A DNA stretch of 64,000 bases from an uncultured Campylobacter sp. (lineage in GTDB: Bacteria; Campylobacterota; Campylobacteria; Campylobacterales; Campylobacteraceae), in assembly GCA_934728065.1 (NCBI GenBank), contig CAKVDW010000005.1, positions 1 to 64,000 on the forward strand, in the 5' to 3' direction. The notes beneath the pieces were generated by a model. It had not been told where the DNA came from. It was given only the letters and a program-made list of their open reading frames with translations, and did not search any database. The position numbers and the translations under genes are program-made. Position 1 is the first letter of the stretch. Every line of letters begins with the position of its first letter. Of the stretch, positions 35,594 through 42,951 are shown in pieces.

Positions 35594-35639
35594 GTCCGCA
35601 AAGACACTAAACTAAATTTATGCTAAAAGGAGAGAAATG
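35594..35639 (+). repeat. direct repeat, left copy, with a broken gene start
   Basis: 46 bases (GTCCGCAAAGACACTAAACT and onward through AAAGGAG and an ATG) repeated at 36282-36328 with three differences and one indel. Here the ATG leads to only five codons (MKKQI, stop), while the right copy leads into the dynamin-like gene. The left copy thus looks like a stranded duplicate of that gene's translation start. Confidence 0.85.
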
Positions 35640-35663
35640 AAAAAGCAAATTTAAAGACACAAA

Positions 35664-35700
35664 GCAAATAAGGCTTTGAATTTAGCCTTATGCTTTTTTT
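35664..35700 (+). terminator. Rho-independent terminator-like hairpin
   Basis: An 8-bp stem ATAAGGCT / AGCCTTAT with an eight-base loop, followed shortly by seven T (35694-35700). It could end the transcript of the 81-residue zinc-ribbon gene before the next gene at 35848. Confidence 0.5.
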
Positions 35701-35847
35701 GGGATTAAGGCTGAGTTTTTGAGCGTTTGAAAACAAATTCAAGCACTCATTTAACCCCCTGAATTTAAGCCATAAATTTAGGGAATTATCTTTGTTAAAT
35801 TTTGACAAAGAGAACAAAATTTGCAAAAGGCAAAGAAAGGATAAAAA

Positions 35848-36234
35848 ATGGCAACAACACAAAAACACTTAGATAAAGTAGAGATGGAAGAGAATAAAAA
35901 GGAGCAAGGAGTTGTTATGAATGAACAACAAATTAAATTAAGAGAGTTATGTAGTAACTCCGAAACCAGCATAAAAGAAGTTTCTAATTATTACTCTAAT
36001 AATAATGATAGATTCGACGCTGTTGACGATTTACGGTGCATGAAGTATATTGTTAATAGTACTCATTATTTTGTATCCCAATGCATGAAAAACTATGACG
36101 AAGTGCAATTGAAAGCAGGAGAAACTCTTAGCAAAGAGTTACCTGAGGCTCAACAAGGTGTGCAAAAGGATACTGATATGAAAAATTCAAGTAATCCGCG
36201 GCTTTTTCGATTTTTTGATAAAAAGCGATATTAG
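35848..36234 (+). CDS. small hydrophilic protein, unknown, in a repeat-flanked segment
   Basis: A 128-residue protein, rich in Asn, Lys, Glu and Ser, with two cysteines in the middle (LRCMKY and SQCMKN) and no signal or membrane segment. The ATG at 35848 follows AAAGGA, but an in-frame ATG at 35917 has an equally good AAGGAG five bases upstream, which would give 105 residues. Codon use is more A/T-rich than in the neighbouring GTPase genes. The gene lies between two 46-47 base direct repeats, so the segment was probably gained as a unit. I do not recognise a family. Confidence 0.6.
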   Translation: MATTQKHLDKVEMEENKKEQGVVMNEQQIKLRELCSNSETSIKEVSNYYSNNNDRFDAVDDLRCMKYIVNSTHYFVSQCMKNYDEVQLKAGETLSKELPEAQQGVQKDTDMKNSSNPRLFRFFDKKRY

Positions 36235-36246
36235 CACCCTTGTGTC

Positions 36247-36275
36247 CCCGTTTTCTGCGCCAAAAAGAAAACGGG
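36247..36275 (+). terminator. 10-bp perfect hairpin between the 128-residue gene and the GTPase gene
   Basis: CCCGTTTTCT and AGAAAACGGG pair perfectly around a nine-base loop, 13 bases after the upstream stop codon. There is no T run after it, so it may be a processing or attenuation structure and not a classic terminator. Confidence 0.5.
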
Positions 36276-36281
36276 CAAAAT

Positions 36282-36328
36282 GTCCGCAAAGACACTAAAC
36301 TAAATTTACGCCAAAAGGAGAAAAAATG
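36282..36328 (+). repeat. direct repeat, right copy, carrying the GTPase gene start
   Basis: 47-base partner of the repeat at 35594-35639; its AAAAGGAG and ATG (36326) are the start of the first dynamin-like gene. The two copies lie 688 bases apart. Confidence 0.85.
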
Positions 36329-37939
36329 GCAAATGTAATGTTAAATTCACAAAAAAATTTTGTGGAGTATTTGGAGCAAGTGAATGCGCTTGTGAAAGAG
36401 GCTGGGCTTGATAAAAGCAAAGATACGCTCATCAAGTCTATACAAGAAAGAGAGCTTTTAGTGCCTGTTGTGGGCGGCTTTTCAGCTGGCAAAAGCACGG
36501 CGATAAACGCTTTTTTGGGAGAGGACATTTTAAGCGTGGCGATTACGCCTGAAACTGCGCTGGCTACGGAGCTGCGCTACACGCAAGGGGCTTCATACGC
36601 TGAGGCTGTCAAAGAAAACGGACAAACAGAAAGGATAGAGCTTGATAAATTCAGCACTCTTAAAGATAGGGCGAGTGAGTTTCAGTTTGTGAGACTTTAT
36701 CTTAACAACCCAAAATTAGAGCAAATCAAGCCTTTAATTTTAGTCGATATGCCCGGCTTTGACGCACCTTTGGAGGCACATAACAAAGCGATTATGGAGT
36801 ATTTGGCTCGCGGGGTGTATTTTGTGATTTTAGATAGCGTTGAAAATGGCATTATCGCAATGAGTATCAAAAAGCACATTGATAGCTTGATGTCTTTGGG
36901 GCGTGAATTTAGCTTTTGTTTAAGCAAAGGCGATTTGCGCTCAAAAGACGATATAGACACTATTTGTCAAAGCATAGCGCAGGATTTGGAGTTTGAATTT
37001 GGCTATGAAAAGCCTATACATTTGCTGAGCAAAAAGGACAGCAAGGCTTTTGACAAGCTCATCGCTGAGATTAACGCTGAAAGTCTTTTTGAAAAGCTAT
37101 TTAAAGATGATTTGAAAGTGGATTTCATCGACACAAAATCAAGCTTGCAAACCACAATTTCAGCTTTACAAGCGAGCAAAGATGAAGCGCAAAATGCTAT
37201 CAAAGAGCTAGAACAAGGCTTGAAATCCATAGCTCGCACAAAGAGCAACCTAGCGGACAACAACCCCATAGACATTCAAGCTGCTGTGGCTGCTACTTTA
37301 AACGCTGTGGATAGGGCTTTGATGGCTGATATGAGTTCATTAGCAAAGCTTGTTATCAGCAATCAACAAGCCTTTTCAAGCGAAGTGAGCGAAGTGGTGC
37401 GAAGCACCTTGCTGAATGAATTTAGCAAGCAAAGCAAAGAGCAGATTCAAACCCTTGTTAATGCCTATAAAGAGGACTTACTCAATCGCGAAAGTAAGGA
37501 TTTGATAATGTCTTGGCGAAAAGAGTGCGTGGAAGGACTTTTGCAAGCTTTGCGCTCAAAGGTAGATGATGAATTCATCGATGACATAGCCTTGCTAAAA
37601 GCCGTAAAAGAAAGCTTGATGATGATAGATTATCCACAGATTGCCTACTCAAAAATCCCCGACAAAATCAAAGGCGCAAGCGGCACGCTCAAAGACTGGG
37701 AAGCTGATGAGTTTATCGAGGTTGTTTCAAACTTTGTCAGCAATTTTCAAAGCCAAGTTCGTAGAGATATAAATGCTTTTGCAGACGAGTTGGAGGACAC
37801 TTTTAATGGCGTGAAAATCGGCGAATCCGTCTTTAAAAAGCTTATAAGCGAGCTAACAAGGCTTGAAAGCGATTTGAAAAACAAGGCAGCAAGGCTTGAT
37901 GAATACAAAAATTTAGAAAGGAAACTCCAAGATGCTTAA
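36326..37939 (+). CDS. dynamin-like GTPase, first of a pair
   Basis: A 537-residue large GTPase of the bacterial dynamin-like type. G1 is GGFSAGKST (residues 50-58), the G2 threonine is in VAITPETALATEL (about 74), G3 is DMPGF (141-145) and the G4 position reads SKGD (200-203) where NKxD or TKxD is usual. After residue 240 the protein is long-helical with heptads, as expected for a dynamin stalk, and ends KNLERKLQDA. No transmembrane segment is seen. It overlaps the next GTPase gene by eight bases; such side-by-side pairs (LeoA/LeoBC, Campylobacter DLP1/DLP2) assemble on membranes. Likely partner of the next product. Confidence 0.85.
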   Translation: MANVMLNSQKNFVEYLEQVNALVKEAGLDKSKDTLIKSIQERELLVPVVGGFSAGKSTAINAFLGEDILSVAITPETALATELRYTQGASYAEAVKENGQTERIELDKFSTLKDRASEFQFVRLYLNNPKLEQIKPLILVDMPGFDAPLEAHNKAIMEYLARGVYFVILDSVENGIIAMSIKKHIDSLMSLGREFSFCLSKGDLRSKDDIDTICQSIAQDLEFEFGYEKPIHLLSKKDSKAFDKLIAEINAESLFEKLFKDDLKVDFIDTKSSLQTTISALQASKDEAQNAIKELEQGLKSIARTKSNLADNNPIDIQAAVAATLNAVDRALMADMSSLAKLVISNQQAFSSEVSEVVRSTLLNEFSKQSKEQIQTLVNAYKEDLLNRESKDLIMSWRKECVEGLLQALRSKVDDEFIDDIALLKAVKESLMMIDYPQIAYSKIPDKIKGASGTLKDWEADEFIEVVSNFVSNFQSQVRRDINAFADELEDTFNGVKIGESVFKKLISELTRLESDLKNKAARLDEYKNLERKLQDA

Positions 37940-39545
37940 AAAACTCTTTGCCATTTTTGGCTATGTCAAAAAGCAAGAATTTGAAAGCGAAATTTCAAAG
38001 TTAAATGCTCAAAATCAGTCTTTAAATGAGCAAATCAACTCAAAAGACGATGAAATTCAAACTTTTAAAACAAAGGTAAAGGATTTGAGTTTTAAAAACG
38101 AATTTGTCGCTAAACTTTTGAGTGCTGGGCAAAAAAATGAAATTTTGCAAAGATTTCACAGCTTGCTTTATAAAGACTTTATGGACTTTGCAAACAAAGA
38201 CAACAGCCTTGCTAACGAGGCACAAGCCTTTGCGATGCTCCAAGACATAGAAAAAGAGCTAGAACTCATCAGCATTTACCCAGAACTTTACAACAAAGCC
38301 ATCATCGCCGTTGGCGGAGGATTTAGCTCGGGCAAATCTGCTTTTATCAGCTCTTTTATCGATGATGATATTATGCTACCCATCAGCGTAAAACCTACTA
38401 CGGCTATTTCTACCTTTGTCATCTCAAATCCTAAAATCAAGCTCAATGCCTTTTCAAAAGACGGAGTAAGCGTGAATTTAAGCGAACTTGACCCGCAAAT
38501 TCACAACAAAATTTCGCACGATTTTATCAAGGGCTTTGGCTTTAAGCTCAAAAAAATAATGCCCTTTATGGTGCTACAAGCTCCACTTGTCAAAAACTGC
38601 GAGCATTTGTGCTTTATCGATACACCGGGCTACAACGCCGCACAAGATAACTTTACAAGCGATGACAAGCAAAGTGCTTTGGAATTTGTGCGAAATTCTA
38701 CGGCTTTGCTTTGGCTTGTGAGTGTAGATAATGGCACGATTCAAGATGACGATTTAGCCTTTTTAAATGAGCTTGATTTGGGCGATAAAAGGTTGTTTGT
38801 GGTGCTTAACAAAGCTGATTTAAGAGGCGATGAGCAAAGAAAAGAAGTCATCGCTCATATCAAAGAAATGCTTGAATCCCACAGCATAACTTATGATGGC
38901 ATAAGTGCGTATAGTGCGAAGAAAAAGCAAGAATTTGAATTTGAGAAAATGTCCTTGCAAGAGTTTTTAAGCTCCGTCCATACAGCTAGCACCTTGCATA
39001 AATCATTGATAGCGCAGCTTTTTGAGGTTTATGAAATGTATGAAAAGGCTATTTTAGCTAAGGATGCGCAAAAAGAGGCTGTGTATAAGAGCTTAAAGTC
39101 TTTAAGCATTGATTTGACAGCGGCTGGACTTGACGAAAATAATCCAAGTAGAGCTAAAATCATACAAATTCAAAATCAATTTGCACAAGGTCCAAGTGCA
39201 AGTGTCTTGCGACAAGAACTTAAAAGTGTCATCACAAAAATGCAAAATACTATTGATGAGCTTTTTGGTAAAAGCCTTGATATGCCTTTGCCAAATGTAA
39301 GTAAAGATGGTAAAAGGCTGACAAAAAATTCGCTAAACAATAGAGAAAATACTCAAAAACAAACTTTAAGCAAAGATGAAATGCTCGAAAGTATGCTTAT
39401 TGACGCGTGTAATGGGCTTTATGGTAGCGAAGAAGAGGCTATAAATCAAATCGCTAAATCATTTAAGCTTGATAAAGCAAAGGCTCAACAGCTGTATGAG
39501 GCAAAAATGACACAAATGCAAAGTGCTAAAAAGGATAAAAAATGA
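37932..39545 (+). CDS. dynamin-like GTPase, second of a pair
   Basis: Also 537 residues but built differently: an N-terminal amphipathic start (MLKKLFAIFGYVKK), a coiled coil to about residue 55, then the G domain with G1 GGGFSSGKS (128-136), G2 threonines in KPTTAIS, G3 DTPGY (230-234) and an orthodox G4 NKAD (293-296). The C-terminal third is helical and ends in a basic tail. The N-terminal helix could bind membrane. It starts within the end of the first GTPase gene and overlaps the zinc-ribbon gene by four bases (ATGA), so all three are made together. Confidence 0.85.
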   Translation: MLKKLFAIFGYVKKQEFESEISKLNAQNQSLNEQINSKDDEIQTFKTKVKDLSFKNEFVAKLLSAGQKNEILQRFHSLLYKDFMDFANKDNSLANEAQAFAMLQDIEKELELISIYPELYNKAIIAVGGGFSSGKSAFISSFIDDDIMLPISVKPTTAISTFVISNPKIKLNAFSKDGVSVNLSELDPQIHNKISHDFIKGFGFKLKKIMPFMVLQAPLVKNCEHLCFIDTPGYNAAQDNFTSDDKQSALEFVRNSTALLWLVSVDNGTIQDDDLAFLNELDLGDKRLFVVLNKADLRGDEQRKEVIAHIKEMLESHSITYDGISAYSAKKKQEFEFEKMSLQEFLSSVHTASTLHKSLIAQLFEVYEMYEKAILAKDAQKEAVYKSLKSLSIDLTAAGLDENNPSRAKIIQIQNQFAQGPSASVLRQELKSVITKMQNTIDELFGKSLDMPLPNVSKDGKRLTKNSLNNRENTQKQTLSKDEMLESMLIDACNGLYGSEEEAINQIAKSFKLDKAKAQQLYEAKMTQMQSAKKDKK

Positions 39546-39733
39546 TACGCCCAAAACCCTTTATCGCCGTTTGCAAAAAGTGTGGCAAGGTGAAATTCAT
39601 CGCCCCAAAAAGCGATGTGCTGAGCAGCCTTGATGAAATCGCCCCGCATTGTGAAAAATGCGGCGAAAGTATGCAATCAGGCGTAAATGCGCTTGTGTCG
39701 CTTGCAAAGAGCATTTTTAAGCCGAACAAATGA
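39542..39733 (+). CDS. small zinc-ribbon protein, third gene of the GTPase operon
   Basis: A 63-residue protein with CKKC (11-14) and CEKC (37-40), a standard zinc ribbon, followed by a C-terminal amphipathic helix (VNALVSLAKSIFKPNK). Its ATG overlaps the GTPase stop, so expression is coupled. It has the same plan as the 81-residue protein at 35338. A role as a regulator or adaptor of the GTPase pair is inference. Confidence 0.75.
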   Translation: MIRPKPFIAVCKKCGKVKFIAPKSDVLSSLDEIAPHCEKCGESMQSGVNALVSLAKSIFKPNK

Positions 39734-39948
39734 GCCTTTACGCGCGGCTGAGTGCTGGGCTTTTTTTGGCTTTGGACTTTTGGCTTTTAGTTTTTAGTTT
39801 AGTTTTTGAGACACGAAAGTGCTTTTTTTGCAGGACTTTGTAAGGTGCAAATGTTTTTTTGTGAGGCTTTGTTTTATAAGGTGTGAAACGCCTTTGTGCG
39901 CTAGACTTTGCAAGACACGAAAATGCTTTGTAAAAATGCGTGATATGC

Positions 39949-40154
39949 TGTCATTGCGAGCAAATTTTGCAAAAATTTGCGTGGCAATCCATAAATTTTA
40001 GGCAAAAGCCTAAAATTTATCATACTAATTTGTCTTACCATACCGAACGCTCTTTGTGTCATACTGAGCTTTCGCAAGAAAGCGAAGTATCCATAAAGCG
40101 CAAAGTATGTCTTAGTATTTCTTTGTGGATATTTCGCTAACGCTCAATATGACA
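39949..40154 (+). repeat. cluster of dispersed hairpin repeats (copy 2)
   Basis: The gene-free stretch 39734-40368 contains three repeat units: TGTCATTGCGAG...GGCAATCCA at 39949-39991, with an inner stem AAATTTTGC / GCAAAAATTT; a 37-base TGTCATACTGAGCTTTCGCA-type unit at 40057-40093; and an inverted unit at 40127-40154. About 32 bases at 40210-40241 (TTGAAACGAAATTTG onward) repeat the sequence just before the first operator near 35150. Confidence 0.8.
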
Positions 40155-40368
40155 AGGCAAGTTAATATGGCAAGAGAGAATAACTCAATATGACAAATTT
40201 ATAGAATTGTTGAAACGAAATTTGTAAAAATTTAAAAAATTCTCAAATTTATAATTTTTCACAAAAAATTTCAAAAATTTGCAAATTTTTATATAAAATT
40301 CAGCATTTTTGCAAAAAAAATTAAAAAAATGCGAATTTATTAAAAAATTTTTGTTAAAACCGCGAAAA

Positions 40369-40400
40369 CGACATTATGTGTCGCACCCCTGTGTTACAAT
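40369..40400 (+). promoter_or_regulatory. operator dyad and promoter, copy 2
   Basis: CGACA-TTATG-TGTCG at 40369-40383 and TACAAT at 40395-40400, with the same 11 bases between as in copy 1 (35198-35229). It drives the second unit of the island. Confidence 0.7.
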
Positions 40401-40404
40401 AAAC

Positions 40405-40623
40405 TTGTTTAAACGAAAATTTGCGCTTTAAAAGAGTGAAAAAGTGGCTAAAAGAGTTATGAAAGTGTGCTAACAAGGCTAAAAGCGTGATTAGACGGCT
40501 TAAAAGTTTGCTCAAAGCTATCAAAAAGTGATTAAGCAGATAAAAAGCTTATCAAAAGCCATTCAAAAAGCGTTTAAAGCCACTTTAAACAGCCTTTTAA
40601 AGCCAAATGTTCGTTTAAAACAA
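40405..40623 (+). repeat. leader inverted repeat, copy 2
   Basis: TTGTTTAAACGAAAATTTG (40405-40423) and CAAATGTTCGTTTAAAACAA (40604-40623) are near-reverse complements, as in copy 1, but the loop is 180 bases, not 45. The extra loop DNA consists of short degenerate repetitions of GCTAAAAG, AAAAGC and TTTAAAGC words. An AAAGGAG site and the ATG at 40647 follow. Confidence 0.7.
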
Positions 40624-40646
40624 AATTTTTCACAAAGGAGACCACT

Positions 40647-41455
40647 ATGAAAAAGTCGGTTTTACTAGGTTTAGGCACAGTTGCCCTTGCGGGGTTGTTG
40701 GGAAAAAGGTATTTGGATGGGCAAAAAGCAAATCCAAACAACCTTTATGATGACTACAAAGAAGCCATCGTAGGCGAAAGCGGCAAATTCGTCTTAAAGG
40801 GCTTAAAAGGCATAGCAGAGGGCTTATCCTTAGGCTATGAAAAACTTTTAGGCGAGGCGAAATTCAACGATGAGTTTGATGAGGAGAGCTTTGAAAAAAA
40901 GGTGCGAGCTAGACAGGAGCTTTGCGCGCATTTAAACGGACAAGAACTCGCCCCAGAGCTTGCTAAAAGCGAGCGTTTTGCGTGGGCGAAACTCTCGCGT
41001 GAGGAGTTTTTTGGCATTTGCGAGCTTGAAAGTGAGTGCTTTAAAACGCAAGGAAAAATTGAAGCGCTTTGCGCGAAAATGGCTAAATTTAAGGGCTTTG
41101 AGCCGCCTAGTTTAACTTATAGCGTGGTTTGTAACAAATACGAGTTTCCATACAAGCTAAGAAAGCATATTTGGTGCTTGACGCCTTTTATGCCACTTTT
41201 GGCAAGGCGCAAAAAAGCTTTGATGAAGGTGTGGTGTGGCTTGATGAGCTTGATGAGTGCGAATTTAGCGCGCTTTCAAAGGACGAGCAGGCAAAAATCC
41301 ACGCCCTTGCAAAAGAAGCAAGGCAAATCAACGCTTTTATAAAGGCTAAATTTGTGCATTATTCGGGCTTTTGGCTGGATACGCAAGTGATGATTGAGTG
41401 TGAAAACAAGCTTATAGAGCAAAATGCCGATAAAAACGGCGAAATTCGACTTTAA
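40647..41455 (+). pseudogene. membrane-associated protein of the second unit, frameshifted
   Basis: The first frame starts with a hydrophobic helix (residues 4-18, SVLLGLGTVALAGLLGK) and runs sensibly to about NKYEF, after which the residues turn into unlikely low-complexity sequence. The frame from about 41147 to 41455 continues with an ordinary protein pattern (IQAKKAYLVLDAFYATFGKA ...). Adding one T to the TTT at 41145-41147 joins them as NKYEFSIQAKKAYLVLDAF, for a product of about 269 residues. I do not recognise the family. Either a real one-base deletion or a sequencing error is possible. Confidence 0.7.
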
Positions 41456-41481
41456 AAAAGCGAAAATTGAAGGGAGAGAAA

Positions 41482-41652
41482 ATGACTATCATAACTTTGC
41501 TAAAAGCAAGTCTTTCATTTGGGATTTTTATCATCTTATCGTGGGTGATATTTTACTTTGCTGGTGCATTTTGGGGCGTGGCGTGGTTGGTGCTAAATGC
41601 TTTATGTCTTATCCCTTTTTTTGTGCGTTTTGTGCGTAATCTTTTAAAATGA
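41482..41652 (+). CDS. tiny membrane protein
   Basis: A 56-residue, very hydrophobic protein with two likely helices (residues 7-28 and 31-50) and a basic C-terminus (RFVRNLLK). I chose the ATG at 41482 because AGGGAGAG lies just upstream; an in-frame start at 41467 adds five polar residues. It follows the frameshifted gene by 26 bases and should share its transcript. No family was recognised. Confidence 0.65.
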   Translation: MTIITLLKASLSFGIFIILSWVIFYFAGAFWGVAWLVLNALCLIPFFVRFVRNLLK

Positions 41653-41699
41653 TGATTTGACAAAGAATTTATAGCGCACAAAACAACGGTAAAAACCAT

Positions 41700-41735
41700 A
41701 AATTTCGCTAAAAAGCGTGAATTTTAGCGAAATTT
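41700..41735. terminator. 14-bp hairpin between the island and pgk
   Basis: AAATTTCGCTAAAA and TTTTAGCGAAATTT form a perfect 14-bp stem with an eight-base loop in the 93-base gap between convergent genes. It lacks a clean T run, so termination on either strand is likely but not certain. Confidence 0.6.
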
Positions 41736-41745
41736 GCCCAAAAAT

Positions 41746-42951
41746 TTACAAATTTTCTTTTGCTCGCAAGGGTTTTACGCCGGGCAGTTCTTTACCCTCG
41801 ATAAGCTCTAAACTCGCCCCGCCGCCTGTTGATATAAAGGTCATCTCATCAGCTTCGCCACTTCTGGCGACAACATCAGCTGTATCTCCTCCACCTATAA
41901 TGGTTGTAGCGTGGCTATCTCCAACAAAATGAGCCATTTTAAGCGAGCCTTTGGCAAATTTTTCTATCTCAAAAACGCCCATAGGTCCGTTCCACCAAAT
42001 GGTTTGGGCATCTGCTAAAGCCTCCCTGAATAGTTTCCCACTTGCCGGTCCTATATCAAGCCCCATAAAGCCATTTGGGATTTCTTGGGTTGGCACATAA
42101 GACATTAAGGCTTCGCTAGAGCAACTTCTTGCCACTGCGACATCCACAGGCAAATAAATTTTCACGCCAAGTTCTTTGCCCTTGCTTAAAATGTTTTTAG
42201 CTTCCTCGATAAGCTCTTCTTCTAAAAGCGAATTGCCTATGTCAAAGCCTTGCGCCTTAAGAAAGGTAAAAGCCATACCACCACCGATAATGAGTTTATC
42301 GACTTTTGGGAGCAAATTCGTAAGGGCTTGTAGCTTACCACTTACCTTTGAGCCTCCAACGATAGCCACAAAGGGACGAGTCGGGTGCTTGAGAAGATTA
42401 TTGGCAAATTTGATTTCCTTAAGCAACAAAAACCCTGCCCCGCGGTGCTTTTCATCAAAAAATTGAGTAATAGCCTCCACGCTTGAATGCGCTCTATGAC
42501 ACACGCCAAAGGCATCATTAATATACACATCAGCCATTTGGGCTAATTTTTTAGCCAAATTTTCATCGTTTTTGGTTTCGCCCTTTTCAAAACGCAAATT
42601 TTCAAGCATTAAAATTTCGCCTATTTTTAAATTTTCTACCTTTTTCTTTGCATCATCGCCCACAATGTCCTTTGCTAAAATCACTTCTTTATTCATCAAC
42701 CTTGCAAGTCTTTTGGCTACGGGTTCTAAAGAGTATTTAGCGTTGATTTCTTTTGGGCGTCCCAAATGAGATGCTAAAATCACGCTACAACCATTGTCTA
42801 AACAATATCTTATCGTAGGGATAGCCGAGCGAATACGCCTGTCATCGGTTATGTTTGAAAATTCATCTTGTGGGACATTGAAATCACAGCGAATAAAAAC
42901 TTTTTTGCCTTCTAAATCCAAATCTTTTATAAAAATAATTTCGCCACTCAT
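41746..42951 (-). CDS. pgk: phosphoglycerate kinase
   Basis: Makes ATP from 1,3-bisphosphoglycerate (or the reverse in gluconeogenesis, the main direction in campylobacters that lack phosphofructokinase). 401 residues with [12 protein letters not shown], the [11 protein letters not shown] loop and the C-terminal nucleotide segment [16 protein letters not shown] chose the ATG at 42951, which overlaps the gapA stop (ATGA). It corresponds to Cj1402c. Confidence 0.95.
   Translation of the reverse strand: MSGEIIFIKDLDLEGKKVFIRCDFNVPQDEFSNITDDRRIRSAIPTIRYCLDNGCSVILASHLGRPKEINAKYSLEPVAKRLARLMNKEVILAKDIVGDDAKKKVENLKIGEILMLENLRFEKGETKNDENLAKKLAQMADVYINDAFGVCHRAHSSVEAITQFFDEKHRGAGFLLLKEIKFANNLLKHPTRPFVAIVGGSKVSGKLQALTNLLPKVDKLIIGGGMAFTFLKAQGFDIGNSLLEEELIEEAKNILSKGKELGVKIYLPVDVAVARSCSSEALMSYVPTQEIPNGFMGLDIGPASGKLFREALADAQTIWWNGPMGVFEIEKFAKGSLKMAHFVGDSHATTIIGGGDTADVVARSGEADEMTFISTGGGASLELIEGKELPGVKPLRAKENL

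Noticed and set aside
35637..35654. Five-codon ORF MKKQI with a strong ribosome binding site
   Set aside because: It lies in the left direct repeat and is best explained as the stranded start of the duplicated GTPase leader, although a leader-peptide role cannot be excluded.
36326..39545. The GTPase pair as the core Campylobacter DLP1/DLP2 (Cj0411/Cj0412)
   Set aside because: As I recall, those proteins are longer and sit at a different locus without zinc-ribbon partners. Direct comparison is needed to be sure.
41160..41342. C-terminal part of the first frame of the second-unit gene as genuine protein
   Set aside because: It is basic, low-complexity sequence overlapping a normal-looking frame; the two join after a one-base correction.
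41482..41652. Tiny membrane protein as a type I toxin
   Set aside because: Size and hydrophobicity fit, but no antisense RNA promoter or typical toxin sequence is visible, and it appears co-transcribed with the preceding gene.
33417..41740. Island as a prophage or insertion sequence
   Set aside because: No integrase, transposase, phage structural genes, terminal inverted repeats or tRNA target are visible at its borders.
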